Part shown: positions 45,800 through 54,583 of the stretch, in pieces
Numbering within the stretch: position 1 is the stretch's first letter
Layout: each line of letters begins with the position of its first letter
Source of the DNA: Jannaschia seohaensis
GTDB lineage: Bacteria > Pseudomonadota > Alphaproteobacteria > Rhodobacterales > Rhodobacteraceae
DNA length: 64,000 bases
Direction: 5' to 3'
Assembly (NCBI RefSeq): GCF_900116765.1
Contig: NZ_UETC01000001.1
Span: 310,001 to 374,000, forward strand
Made by a program: the position numbers and the translations under genes
Notes under the pieces: model-generated
What the model was told of the DNA's origin: nothing
What the model saw: the letters and a program-made list of their open reading frames with translations, nothing else
Database searches by the model: none

Positions 45800-47310
45800 G
45801 CGCACTCCTGACAATCGACGGGCTGACCAAGGCCTATCCCGGCGTCGTCGCCAATTCCGACGTCTCGATGTCGATCGCGCCCGGCGAGGTCCATGCCCTG
45901 CTCGGCGAGAACGGGGCCGGCAAGTCGACCCTGGTCAAGGCGATCTACGGGCTGGTCCGGCCCGATGCCGGGACCATGACGCTGTCCGGCCGGCCCTACG
46001 CTCCCTCCGAGCCGCGCGAGGCGCGGGCGGCGGGCGTCGCGATGGTGTTCCAGCATTTCAGCCTGTTCGAGGCGCTGACCGTGGCGGAGAATGTCGGCCT
46101 TGGCATGGAGAACCCGCCGCGGTTGCGGGATCTCGCCCGCCGCATCCGCGAGGTGTCGAAGACCTACGGCCTGCCCCTGGATCCCGGGCGCCGCGTCGGC
46201 GACCTCTCCGCCGGGGAGCGGCAGCGGGTCGAGATCGTGCGCTGCCTGCTCCAGGATCCGCGCCTGCTGATCATGGACGAGCCGACCAGCGTGCTGACGC
46301 CGCAGGAGGTCGACACGCTCTTTGCGACGCTGCGCAAGCTGGCCGCCGAGGGCACCGCGATCCTCTATATCTCCCACAAGCTGGAGGAGATCCGCGCGCT
46401 TTGCGACGCGGCGACGATCCTGCGGGGCGGCAAGGTCGTGGGCGAATGCGATCCGCGTCAGACCTCCGCCGCGGAGCTGGCGGAGCGGATGGTCGGCACC
46501 AAGCTGACCCAGCCCAAGGCGCGCGGGCCCGAGCCGGACGGCGTGTTGCTGCGGGTCAAGGATCTCTCGCTGCCGCCGGCGTCGCAATTCGGCACGCCGC
46601 TGCGCGAGGTCTCGCTGTATCTGCGGGCGGGCGAGGTGCTTGGTATCGGCGGGGTAGCGGGGAACGGGCAGGACGAATTGCTCGGCGCGCTCTCGGGGGA
46701 GCGGCTTTCGGTGCCCGGCAGCGTGACCCTGGGCGGCACGGATCTGTCGCGGGCGGGGCCCACCGCGCGCCGCGCCGCGGGCCTGCTAACCGGACCGGAG
46801 GAGCGGCTGGGTCATGCCGCCGCTCCGGACATGACCCTGGTCGAGAACGCGGCCCTGACCGGGGCCGCGCGCAAGGGAATGCTGCGCCGGGGCTTTCTGG
46901 ATTGGGGCCGCGCCCGGCTCTTTGCGCAGGACGTGATCGACGCCTTCGATGTGCGCACGCCCGGGACCCATGTCGCCGCGCGGGCGCTGTCGGGGGGGAA
47001 CCTTCAGAAGTTCGTCATCGGCCGCGAGGTCTTGCAGGAGCCCAAGGTCCTGGTGGTCAATCAGCCGACCTGGGGCGTGGATGCGGCCGCCGCCAGCGCG
47101 ATCCGGCAGGCGCTGCTGGACCTCGCCGCCGGGGGGGCGGGCGTGATCGTGATTTCTCAGGATCTCGACGAGCTGCTCCAGATCTCCGACCGCTTCGCCG
47201 CGTTGAACGAAGGCCGGCTGGGCGCACCCGTCCCGACCGCCGATCTGACTGTGGAGCGGATCGGCCTGATGCTGGGCGGCGCCCATGACATGGAGGTGGC
47301 GCATGTCTAG
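45796..47310 (+). CDS. Nucleoside/purine ABC transporter ATP-binding protein (double ATPase)
   Basis: 504 aa with two ABC domains, of the BMP/nucleoside (NupO, YufO) and Rbs-like family. Domain 1 has GENGAGKST (37-45), LSAGERQRVEIVRCL and LLIMDEPTSVL. Domain 2 has a degenerate Walker A (GGVAGNGQDELLGAL), signature LSGGNLQKFVIGRE and the altered Walker B VLVVNQPTWGVD, which is usual for this family. It overlaps xdhC by 4 nt, linking uptake to xanthine oxidation. Confidence 0.92.
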   Translation: MSALLTIDGLTKAYPGVVANSDVSMSIAPGEVHALLGENGAGKSTLVKAIYGLVRPDAGTMTLSGRPYAPSEPREARAAGVAMVFQHFSLFEALTVAENVGLGMENPPRLRDLARRIREVSKTYGLPLDPGRRVGDLSAGERQRVEIVRCLLQDPRLLIMDEPTSVLTPQEVDTLFATLRKLAAEGTAILYISHKLEEIRALCDAATILRGGKVVGECDPRQTSAAELAERMVGTKLTQPKARGPEPDGVLLRVKDLSLPPASQFGTPLREVSLYLRAGEVLGIGGVAGNGQDELLGALSGERLSVPGSVTLGGTDLSRAGPTARRAAGLLTGPEERLGHAAAPDMTLVENAALTGAARKGMLRRGFLDWGRARLFAQDVIDAFDVRTPGTHVAARALSGGNLQKFVIGREVLQEPKVLVVNQPTWGVDAAAASAIRQALLDLAAGGAGVIVISQDLDELLQISDRFAALNEGRLGAPVPTADLTVERIGLMLGGAHDMEVAHV

Positions 47311-47340
47311 GCGCCAGAACATTCGCGAAGGACTTGCCCC

Positions 47341-48453
47341 GTGATCGCGCTGGAACGCCGCCCCACGCCGTCGCGCGTCTGGGCCTGGGCCTCGCCATTG
47401 GTCGCGGTCGCGCTGACGCTGGTGGCGGGGGGCGTGATGTTCGCCGCGCTCGGGACCGACCCGCTGGAGGCGATGCGGACGATCTTCTGGGATCCGCTCT
47501 TTGGCGAGTTCGCCTTCTATTTCCGCGGCCAGCTTCTGGTGAAGGCCGGGCCGCTGATCCTGATCGCGGTGGGGTTGGCGCTGGGCTTCCGGGCGGGGAT
47601 CTGGAACATCGGGGCGGAGGGGCAATACATCGTCGGCGCGCTTTGCGGGGCGGCGGCGGGGCTTGCCTTCTACCCGGCGGAGACGCGGCTGATCTTTCCG
47701 CTGATGGTGGTCTGCGGCGCGTTGGGCGGGTTCCTCTGGGCGATGATCCCGGCCCTCCTGCGCATCCGCTTCGGAACCAACGAGATCCTGGTCTCGCTGA
47801 TGCTGGTCTATGTGGCCGAGAACCTGCTGGCCTCCGCCGCCGTCTCCTGGCTGCGCAACCCGGACGCGGTGGGCTTTCCCGGCTCGCGCAATCTCAGCCG
47901 CTGGGACGCCGCGTCCAATCCCGAGCTGATTGCCGGGACGGGGGCGCATTGGGGCGTGGTCGCCGCGCTGATCGCGGTCGTCTTCGCCCATATCCTTCTG
48001 ACCCGGCATCTGATGGGCTTTCACATCAAGCTCACCGGCGCCGCGCCCCGGGCGGCGGCCTTCGCGGGCGTTAGACCTGCGCGGCTCGTCGTGTTCTGCC
48101 TGGGGCTGGCGGGGGCCTTGGCCGGGATGGCCGGCCTCTTCGAAGTGACGGGGCCAGCGGGGCAGATCAGCATCGATTTCGCGTCGGGCTACGGGTTCAC
48201 GGCGATCATCGTGGCCTTCCTCGGGCGGTTGAACCCGGTGGGGATCCTGCTGGCGGGCCTGCTGATGGCGCTGACCTATGTCGGCGGCGATGCGGCGGCG
48301 ACCAATCTGGGCCTGCCTTCGGCGGCGATCTCGGCCTTCCAGGGGATGCTGCTGTTCTTCCTGCTGGCGGTGGATGTGCTGACGAATTTCCGTCTTCGGG
48401 TGAAGCGGCGGGAGCCGCGCGTGCCGCAGCCCGCGCCCGAGGCGGCGGAATGA
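47341..48453 (+). CDS. Nucleoside ABC transporter permease 1
   Basis: 370 aa inner-membrane permease of the BPD_transp_2 family (NupP type), GTG start at 47341 with GCGAAGGAC upstream. Conserved segments are FRAGIWNIGAEGQYIVGAL, IRFGTNEILVSLMLVYVAENLL and GFTAIIVAFLGRLNPVGIL. Ten or so hydrophobic segments are visible. It pairs with the next gene to form the translocation channel. Confidence 0.92.
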   Translation: MIALERRPTPSRVWAWASPLVAVALTLVAGGVMFAALGTDPLEAMRTIFWDPLFGEFAFYFRGQLLVKAGPLILIAVGLALGFRAGIWNIGAEGQYIVGALCGAAAGLAFYPAETRLIFPLMVVCGALGGFLWAMIPALLRIRFGTNEILVSLMLVYVAENLLASAAVSWLRNPDAVGFPGSRNLSRWDAASNPELIAGTGAHWGVVAALIAVVFAHILLTRHLMGFHIKLTGAAPRAAAFAGVRPARLVVFCLGLAGALAGMAGLFEVTGPAGQISIDFASGYGFTAIIVAFLGRLNPVGILLAGLLMALTYVGGDAAATNLGLPSAAISAFQGMLLFFLLAVDVLTNFRLRVKRREPRVPQPAPEAAE

Positions 48454-48505
48454 GACGGAGAACGGGGCGGCGCGTGCGCGCATGTCTCCCAAGGAAGACT
48501 GCGCC

Positions 48506-49435
48506 ATGGATCTGACCTCGATCTCCCCCACGTTGCTCATCGCCTCGCTGATGGTGGCCGCCACCCCGATTCTGCTCGCGGCCCTGGGCGAGCTGGTCGT
48601 CGAGAAGGCCGGTGTGCTGAACCTGGGCGTCGAGGGCATGATGATCATCGGCGCGGCCATCGGCTTCATCGCCGCCGTCGAGATCGGGTCGGTCTGGCTG
48701 GGCTTCGCCGCCGCGGCGCTGGGGGGCGCGGTCATGGCCTTGCTCTTCGGGGTGCTGACGCAGCTGCTGCTGTCGAACCAGGTGGCGACGGGGCTGGCGC
48801 TGACGCTGTTCGGGCTGGGCCTCGCGAGCCTGCTGGGCCAGGGCTATGTCGGCATCAAGGTCGATGCGCTGCCACGACTCGATATGGGGCCGCTGTCGGA
48901 CCTGCCCTTCGTCGGCCGGGTCCTCTTCGGCCATGATCCGATGGTCTATGTCTCGCTGGCGCTGGTCGCCGCGACCTGGGCGTTCCTGCGCTTCACGCGG
49001 GCGGGGCTGATCCTGCGCGCCGTGGGCGAGAGCCACGACGCCGCCCACGCACTGGGCTACCATGTCGTCCGCGTCCGCTTGCTGGCCATCGCCTTCGGTG
49101 GGGCCTGTGCGGGGCTCGGCGGGGCCTATCTGAGCCTCGTCCGTGTCCCGCAATGGACCGAGGGGATGACGGCGGGCGCGGGCTGGATCGCCCTGGCGCT
49201 GGTCGTCTTCGCCTCCTGGAAGCCTGCCCGCGTGCTGGTTGGCGCCTATCTCTTCGGCGGCATCACGGTGTTACAGCTGAACCTTCAGACGGCGGGCGCG
49301 ACGATCCCGGTGGAGCTGCTCTCGGCCGCGCCCTATCTCGTCACGATTCTTGTTCTCGTCCTGATCTCGCGCCGCGGCCGCCGGGGCGGGGACGCCCCCG
49401 CGGATCTGGGCCGAGCCTTCCATGCCTCTAGCTGA
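48506..49435 (+). CDS. Nucleoside ABC transporter permease 2
   Basis: 309 aa from MDLTSISPTLLIASL at 48506, preceded by an AAGGAA ribosome site (an in-frame ATG 24 bp earlier is less likely). Family blocks: LGELVVEKAGVLNLGVEGMMIIGA, the LLGQGYVG segment and RAVGESHDAAHALGYHV near the middle, with GGAYLSLVRVPQWTEGMTAGAGWIALALVVFA. NupQ type. Its 3' end overlaps the potassium-channel gene by 14 nt. Confidence 0.92.
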   Translation: MDLTSISPTLLIASLMVAATPILLAALGELVVEKAGVLNLGVEGMMIIGAAIGFIAAVEIGSVWLGFAAAALGGAVMALLFGVLTQLLLSNQVATGLALTLFGLGLASLLGQGYVGIKVDALPRLDMGPLSDLPFVGRVLFGHDPMVYVSLALVAATWAFLRFTRAGLILRAVGESHDAAHALGYHVVRVRLLAIAFGGACAGLGGAYLSLVRVPQWTEGMTAGAGWIALALVVFASWKPARVLVGAYLFGGITVLQLNLQTAGATIPVELLSAAPYLVTILVLVLISRRGRRGGDAPADLGRAFHASS

Positions 49436-50165
49436 CGCGCGGGCCCGGCTGCGCGATGCGCTCGACGGGGAGGGCCGTGCGGGCCGGGCCTTCGGCACGT
49501 TTCTCACCTGGCTGATCGTCGCCTCCGCCGTCGTCGTCGCATTGGAGACGGTGCCGGAATTGCCCGCCCTGCTGGCCAGCCTGCTCTCCCAGGCCGAGAT
49601 CCTCATCGTCGCCGTGTTCACGCTGGAATACGGCGCCCGTCTCTTCGCGGCGGAGCGACCCTGGCGCTACGCGATCTCCTTCTGGGGGATCGTCGATCTG
49701 CTCGCGATCCTGCCCGCGCTCCTTCTGCTGGCGCCGGACTGGGCGGTGCTGCGGGTGCTGCGCCTCCTGCGCCTGCTGCGGATCCTGAAGCTCTTCCGCG
49801 CCGACCGGGCGCTGGCACGGCTGGCCCGGGCGCTCCATTCCTGCCGGGGCGACCTCGCGGTCTTCGGCTTCATCGCGCTCTGCATGACCTATCTCGCGGC
49901 CGTCGGCATCTACCATTTCGAGAGCGCGGCGCAGCCCGACGCCTTCGGCTCGATCCCGGAGTCGCTCTGGTGGGCGATCGCGACGCTGACGACGGTCGGC
50001 TATGGCGATGTCTATCCCATCACCACGGGTGGACAGATATTCACCGCCTGCATCCTGGTCGTCGGGCTGGGCGTGGTGGCGGTGCCGGCGGGGCTTGTCA
50101 CCGCCGCGCTCCTGACGGAGTTTCAGGGCGATAACGAGAACACATCTAGGGGAGACCAGGAATGA
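49422..50165 (+). CDS. Voltage-gated-type potassium channel
   Basis: 247 aa with six hydrophobic segments. The S4-like helix has regularly spaced Arg (VLRVLRLLRLLRILKLFRADRAL), and the pore shows the selectivity filter TLTTVGYGDVYP. This is the Kv-like ion transport family, without a cytoplasmic RCK domain. It overlaps the permease gene by 14 nt and the binding-protein gene by 4 nt, so it is embedded in the purine transporter operon. A link between K+ flux and purine uptake has no obvious known basis. Confidence 0.9.
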   Translation: MPLADARARLRDALDGEGRAGRAFGTFLTWLIVASAVVVALETVPELPALLASLLSQAEILIVAVFTLEYGARLFAAERPWRYAISFWGIVDLLAILPALLLLAPDWAVLRVLRLLRLLRILKLFRADRALARLARALHSCRGDLAVFGFIALCMTYLAAVGIYHFESAAQPDAFGSIPESLWWAIATLTTVGYGDVYPITTGGQIFTACILVVGLGVVAVPAGLVTAALLTEFQGDNENTSRGDQE

Positions 50166-51250
50166 GACTCACGAACCTGCTGGCCGGCGCGCTGACGCTG
50201 GGTCTGGCCGGGGCCGCTTTCGCGCAGGACGAGCCGACGAAGGTCGGCTTCGTCTATGTCGGGCCGATCGGCGATGGCGGTTGGACGTTCCAGCACAACG
50301 AGGGCCGCCTCGCGCTGGAGGAAGAGTTCGGCGACCGCGTCGAGACCATCTATCAGGAGAGCGTGCCCGAGGGTGCCGATGCCGAGCGGGTCATCACCCA
50401 GATGGCGCTCCAGGGCGCCGACATTATCTTCACCACCAGCTTCGGCTACATGGACGCGACCAACAACGTCGCCGAGAAGTTCCCGAACGTCATGTTCGAG
50501 CACGCCACCGGCTACAAGCGCGACCATCCGAACGTCTCGACCTATGACGCGCGCTTCTACGAAGGCCGCGCGGTGATCGGCACCATCGCCGGGCACATGA
50601 CCGAGACGAACAAGATCGGCTACATCGCCTCCTTCCCGATCCCCGAGGTCATCCAGGGCATCAACTCGTCCTACATGCACGCCGCCAAGGTGAACCCGGA
50701 TGTCGAGATGGTCGTCACCTGGGTCTATACTTGGTTCGACCCCGCCAAGGAGGCCGACGCGGCGCGCGCCATGATCGACCAGGGCGTCGATGTCATCCTG
50801 CAGCACACCGACTCGACCGCGCCGCAGGCTGCCGCCGCCGAGGCCAACGAGAACGGGGGGCGCGTGTTCACCTTCGGGCAGGCCTCCGACATGGCCGCGT
50901 TCAAGCCGGTGCCGCGCATCGCGTCGATCATCGACGACTGGTCGCCCTACTACATCAAGCGCGTGGGCGCGCTGATGGACGGCACCTACGAGCAGACCGC
51001 CTCCTGGGGCGGCATGCCCGAGGGCGAGGTCGTGATCGGCGAGATCACCGATGCGGTTCCGGCCGAGGTCAAGGCCGAGGCCGAGGCGATGATCGCCGCC
51101 ATCACGGCGGGCGAGTACCATCCCTTCACCGGCCCGATCATGAAGCAGGACGGCACCGTCTTCCTGGCGGAGGGCGAGGTCGCCACTGACGGGCAGCTTG
51201 CCACGATGGACTTCTACGTCCAGGGCATCGAGGGCGAGATCCCCAACTGA
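50162..51250 (+). CDS. BMP-family nucleoside-binding protein
   Basis: Periplasmic receptor for the purine transporter; 362 aa. Signal peptide MRLTNLLAGALTLGLAGAAFA, cleaved before QDE. The BMP (basic membrane protein, PnrA-like) fold is indicated by VGFVYVGPIGDGGWTFQHNEGRLALEEEFG, TTSFGYMDATNNVAEKFPNVMFEHATGYK and FYEGRAVIGTIAG. It lacks a lipobox Cys, so it is soluble. It is the last gene of the operon and is followed by an intrinsic terminator. Proteins of this group often bind purine nucleosides, consistent with xdhABC upstream. Confidence 0.93.
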   Translation: MRLTNLLAGALTLGLAGAAFAQDEPTKVGFVYVGPIGDGGWTFQHNEGRLALEEEFGDRVETIYQESVPEGADAERVITQMALQGADIIFTTSFGYMDATNNVAEKFPNVMFEHATGYKRDHPNVSTYDARFYEGRAVIGTIAGHMTETNKIGYIASFPIPEVIQGINSSYMHAAKVNPDVEMVVTWVYTWFDPAKEADAARAMIDQGVDVILQHTDSTAPQAAAAEANENGGRVFTFGQASDMAAFKPVPRIASIIDDWSPYYIKRVGALMDGTYEQTASWGGMPEGEVVIGEITDAVPAEVKAEAEAMIAAITAGEYHPFTGPIMKQDGTVFLAEGEVATDGQLATMDFYVQGIEGEIPN

Positions 51251-51277
51251 TCCCGCGGTCCCGCGATCCCGCTGTCA

Positions 51278-51318
51278 AGGCGCCCGGTCGATCCACGGAC
51301 CGGGCGCCTCATTTTTTC
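51278..51318 (+). terminator. Rho-independent terminator of the purine operon
   Basis: 12-bp perfect GC-rich arms (51278-51289 and 51298-51309) with an 8-nt loop, then CATTTTTTCC. It lies 28 bp after the BMP gene stop and closes the xdhA-to-BMP transcript. Confidence 0.93.
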
Positions 51319-51371
51319 CGGGTCGCCGGATCGTCGCCCTGTCCGCGCCCCGGGCTCCGCCGGACCCGGCC

Positions 51372-51503
51372 TCAGGAGGGCAGGACGCCCGCATCGATCT
51401 CCGTCTCGGACAGCACGCCATCGCCATCCGAGTCCATGGCGCTCTGCGCGCCTGCCGGGGCGGCGAGGGTGAGGGCCAGAATCAGTGTCGCTTGGGGTCT
51501 CAT
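51372..51503 (-). CDS. Exported EF-hand mini-protein (43 aa)
   Basis: From the ATG at 51503, with a good ribosome site (AAAGGAGCAG). The product has a short signal peptide (MRPQATLILALTLAAPAGAQ), then one EF-hand calcium loop (DSDGDGVLSETE) and ends INAGVLPS-like (IDAGVLPS). After cleavage only about 23 residues remain, essentially a single calcium-binding loop. Longer frames upstream are Arg/Pro-rich shadows. Function unknown. Confidence 0.62.
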   Translation of the reverse strand: MRPQATLILALTLAAPAGAQSAMDSDGDGVLSETEIDAGVLPS

Positions 51504-51826
51504 GGTATCTGCTCCTTTCGGTCTCGGGGCCCGCGGTCCGCGCCCGGCCCGAGCCTCGCGCGGGCCGCGATCCGGCGCGCGCCCCGCCGTTCGGACTGCC
51601 CGGTTCGCCCGCTTGCCCGCCGCCCGCAGCCGTGGCGACGGACGCCCGCCCGCCCGGCCCAACGCCCCGCCTGTCCGGCGGCGGAAAAGGTCCGGCGCGG
51701 GCTGGGCGCGGCGACCGGCTTCCGCCGAGGGGCCAGGGTGGCCGGGATCGGCGGGGCGCCGCCGGGGGCGGGACGATCCGTGCGCCGCGATCTTGCCCTC
51801 GCGCGCCCATGCGCCAATCTTGCGCC
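51504..51826. other. GC-extreme divergent region between the EF-hand and aldo/keto reductase genes
   Basis: 323 bp of very GC-rich DNA rich in GCGCGC and CCCGCC runs. Frames through it are open but code for Arg/Pro/Gly-rich nonsense. Apart from the ribosome site of the mini-protein I see no clear promoter, hairpin or repeat. Confidence 0.5.
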
Positions 51827-52759
51827 ATGACCAAAATCAGTAGCCCCGACGGCACCCCGCCCTCCCGTCTCTGCTTCGGCGCCATGCAATTCGGCGGCAC
51901 GGCCGATGTCAGCGCCGCGAAAGAGATGTACGACGCCTGCCGCGCTGCGGGCGTCAACTTCTTCGACACCGCCCATGTCTATACCGGCGGCCAATCCGAG
52001 CGGATGCTGGGCAAGCTCATCGCGCCCGAGCGGGACAAGATCATCCTCGCCACCAAGGCTGCCTATGAGGGCGGCGCGTCCCGCGCGACGATCCTCGCCA
52101 GCGTCGAGGACAGCCGGTCGCGGATGCAGATCGACACGATCGACCTGCTCTATATGCACCGCTGGGATGCGGACACGCCGCTGGAAGAGACGTTCTACAC
52201 CCTGGCCGAGCTGGTCGAGGCCGGAACCGTCCGGGCGATCGGCGTCTCCAACTATGCCGCCTGGCAGGTGATGAAGGCCCAGGCCGTCGCCGCGCGGGTC
52301 GGCCTGCGGATCGCGGCGCTTCAGCCGATGTACAATCTGGTGAAGCGACAGGCGGAGGTCGAGCTGCTGCCGATGGCGCAGGACCAGTCCATCGCCGTCA
52401 TGCCCTATTCTCCGCTGGGTGGGGGGCTCCTGACCGGAAAATATGCGCGCGGCGGCGCCGGACGGCTGACCGACGACGCGCGCTATGCCGCGCGCTACGC
52501 GCCCGACTGGATGCATGCGGCAGGCCGCGGCTTGGCCGAGATCGCCGACGAGACCGGGATAGCGGCCGCGACGCTGGCCGTGGCCTGGGTGATGCGGCAC
52601 CCGGCCGTGACCGCGCCCATCGTCAGCGCGCGCTCGGCCGAGCAGCTGGCCCCGTCGCTCGCGGCGCTGGACCTGAGGCTCGATTCGGACCTGGCGGAGC
52701 GGATCACGGCCCTCTCCTCCGCCCCCGCGCCCGCGACAGATCGCCTCGAAGAGGCCTGA
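51827..52759 (+). CDS. Aldo/keto reductase
   Basis: NAD(P)H-dependent carbonyl reductase; 310 aa from MTKISSPDGTPPSRL. The catalytic tetrad is readable: Asp and Tyr in FFDTAHVYTGGQSE, Lys in LATKAAYEGG, and His in LLYMHRWD. The cofactor-binding end has the PIVSARSAEQL block. Substrate is unknown. The protein is followed 97 bp later by the FAD-oxidoreductase gene; no clear operon link. Confidence 0.9.
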   Translation: MTKISSPDGTPPSRLCFGAMQFGGTADVSAAKEMYDACRAAGVNFFDTAHVYTGGQSERMLGKLIAPERDKIILATKAAYEGGASRATILASVEDSRSRMQIDTIDLLYMHRWDADTPLEETFYTLAELVEAGTVRAIGVSNYAAWQVMKAQAVAARVGLRIAALQPMYNLVKRQAEVELLPMAQDQSIAVMPYSPLGGGLLTGKYARGGAGRLTDDARYAARYAPDWMHAAGRGLAEIADETGIAAATLAVAWVMRHPAVTAPIVSARSAEQLAPSLAALDLRLDSDLAERITALSSAPAPATDRLEEA

Positions 52760-52856
52760 ATCGACCCCGACCGCGTCCACAAAGCACATCCGGGAAACCG
52801 ATTGTCCCTCTCGCCGCGCTTGAGCGCGGGGGGCTGACGCCCCTATGGTCCCGTTC

Positions 52857-53924
52857 ATGGATACTGATTTCCTGGTTATTGGCGGTGGCATTGCGGGCGT
52901 CTCGGTCGGTGCAGCCCTCTCGGGGTTGGGCCGCGTCACCCTATGGGAGGCCGAGCGCCAGATGGGGCTCCATACCTCCGCGCGCTCCGCCGCGCTCTTC
53001 GAGGAGAGTTACGGCCTGCCCCCGGTGATCGCGCTCAACCGTGCCTCGCGCGCGGCCCATGCCGAAAACGGGGATCTGTCGCCCCGCGGGCTGCTTCTGG
53101 TCGGGATCGAGGGCGAGGAAGAGATCTTCGCCGCGGATCTGGTCAAGATGCAGCTCTCCGAGATGTCCCTGGCGGAGGCGCGCGGGCTGATCCCGATCCT
53201 TTCGGAGGACGTGACCCGCGCGGCCCACGATCCGGACGCCTTCGACCTGGATACCGACGCGATGCAGCAGCGCGCCGTCCGCGCGATCCGCGCGACGGGG
53301 GGCGCCGTCGAGACCGGCCGCCCTGTCACGGCGCTGACGCCGGCCGTGGGGGGCTGGCGCGCGGTCTCGGGGGATCACGCGATCACGGCGCGGCTGGTCG
53401 TCAACGCGGCCGGCGCCTGGGCTGATCGAGTCGCGTCCCTGGCCGGGGTGACGCCGCTGGGCCTCACGCCGCTGCGCCGGTCGGTCGCGCGGATCCCGGC
53501 GCCGGGTGGCGCGGATGTCTCGGCCTGGCCGATGATGCTGGGTGCCGGGGAAAGCTGGTATGCGAAGCCCGATGCCGGCGCGCTGATCGTCTCGCCCGCC
53601 GATGAGACCCCGTCCGAGCCGATGGATGCCTGGGCCGACGACATGGACCTGGCCGTTGGGCTGGACCGCTACAGCCAGGCCGTGACCGTGGCTCCGACCC
53701 GGCCGAGCAGCAGCTGGGCGGGCTTGCGGACCTTCACGCCGGACCGCTGCCTCGCCCTGGGCGCCTCGGAGGTGCCCGGGTTCTGGTGGGTGGCCGGGCA
53801 GGGGGGCTATGGGTTTCAGACGGCGCCCGCCGCGGCGGCGCTGGTGGCGGACCTGGTCGCCGGGCGTCCCCCCGCGCTCGATGCCGCGACCGTCACGGCC
53901 TGCGATCCGGTGCGGTTCCTTTGA
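52857..53924 (+). CDS. FAD-dependent oxidoreductase (DAO / D-amino acid dehydrogenase-like)
   Basis: 355 aa from MDTDFLVIGGGIAG (the ATG four codons earlier is also possible). The FAD-binding dinucleotide motif is VIGGGIAGVSVGAAL; further DAO blocks are HTSARSAALFEESYG, VVNAAGAWADRVASLAG and the C-terminal FWWVAGQGGYGFQTAPAAAALVADLVAG. It resembles the glycine/D-amino acid oxidase group. Substrate not readable. Its stop overlaps the methyltransferase start by one base. Confidence 0.88.
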   Translation: MDTDFLVIGGGIAGVSVGAALSGLGRVTLWEAERQMGLHTSARSAALFEESYGLPPVIALNRASRAAHAENGDLSPRGLLLVGIEGEEEIFAADLVKMQLSEMSLAEARGLIPILSEDVTRAAHDPDAFDLDTDAMQQRAVRAIRATGGAVETGRPVTALTPAVGGWRAVSGDHAITARLVVNAAGAWADRVASLAGVTPLGLTPLRRSVARIPAPGGADVSAWPMMLGAGESWYAKPDAGALIVSPADETPSEPMDAWADDMDLAVGLDRYSQAVTVAPTRPSSSWAGLRTFTPDRCLALGASEVPGFWWVAGQGGYGFQTAPAAAALVADLVAGRPPALDAATVTACDPVRFL

Positions 53925-54574
53925 TGCGCCGCCCGGTGGTGTCAGGGGCGCCCGGTCCGGCCGATGGGGACGGGCTGATGACCTCGCCTGCGGCCGAGCG
54001 CAATCTCGGGCCGATCCTCGACGTGGCGCTGCCGCATCTGCCGGCCAGGGGAACCGTGTTGGAGCTTGCCTCCGGGACCGGCCAGCACGTCGCCGCCTTC
54101 GCGGCGCACCGGCCCGATCTGATCTTTCAGCCGAGCGATATCGACCCCGCGCGCCGGGCGGCGACGGATGCCCGCTGCCGCGGTCTGCCGAACGTCGCGG
54201 CCTCGGTCGCGCTGGATGCGGGGGAGGCGGGCTGGGCCGCGCTCCATGGACCTGTCGAGGGGCTGATCGTGGTGAACCTGCTGCACCTCATCACCGACGG
54301 CACCATGGCCGTCCTCCTGGACGAGGCTGCGCGCGCGCTCAGCCCCGGCGGGCGCTTGGCGATCTACGGGCCCTTTCTGCGCGATGGCGTGGCGACCAGC
54401 GAGGGCGATGCCCGCTTCGACGCCGATCTCAGGGCGCAGGATATCGGCGTCGGCTACAAGGATATCGAGGTGCTGACCACGGTGCTCGGGGTGCTGGAGC
54501 TGTCGCCCCGGATCGTGGAGATGCCCGCCAACAACCTGATGGTGCTGGGCCGGAAGGGAACGCTGGGCCTCTGA
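53924..54574 (+). CDS. DUF938 class I SAM-dependent methyltransferase-like protein
   Basis: 216 aa. The SAM-binding loop is TVLELASGTGQHVAAFA, followed by FQPSDIDPARRAA and IVVNLLHLITDG, with LSPGGRLAIYGPFLRDG. This is the DUF938 family; the substrate is unknown. The start is coupled to the FAD-oxidoreductase stop (TGATG); a start 18 codons further in (MTSPAAERN) is also reasonable and closer to the family. It ends 9 bp from the convergent hisG stop. Confidence 0.83.
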   Translation: MRRPVVSGAPGPADGDGLMTSPAAERNLGPILDVALPHLPARGTVLELASGTGQHVAAFAAHRPDLIFQPSDIDPARRAATDARCRGLPNVAASVALDAGEAGWAALHGPVEGLIVVNLLHLITDGTMAVLLDEAARALSPGGRLAIYGPFLRDGVATSEGDARFDADLRAQDIGVGYKDIEVLTTVLGVLELSPRIVEMPANNLMVLGRKGTLGL

Positions 54575-54583
54575 CCCCCGCGC

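Noticed and set aside
46786-48735. A 649-codon minus-strand frame opposite the transporter genes
   Set aside because: Arg/Gln/His-rich shadow; both permeases and the ATPase are intact on the plus strand.
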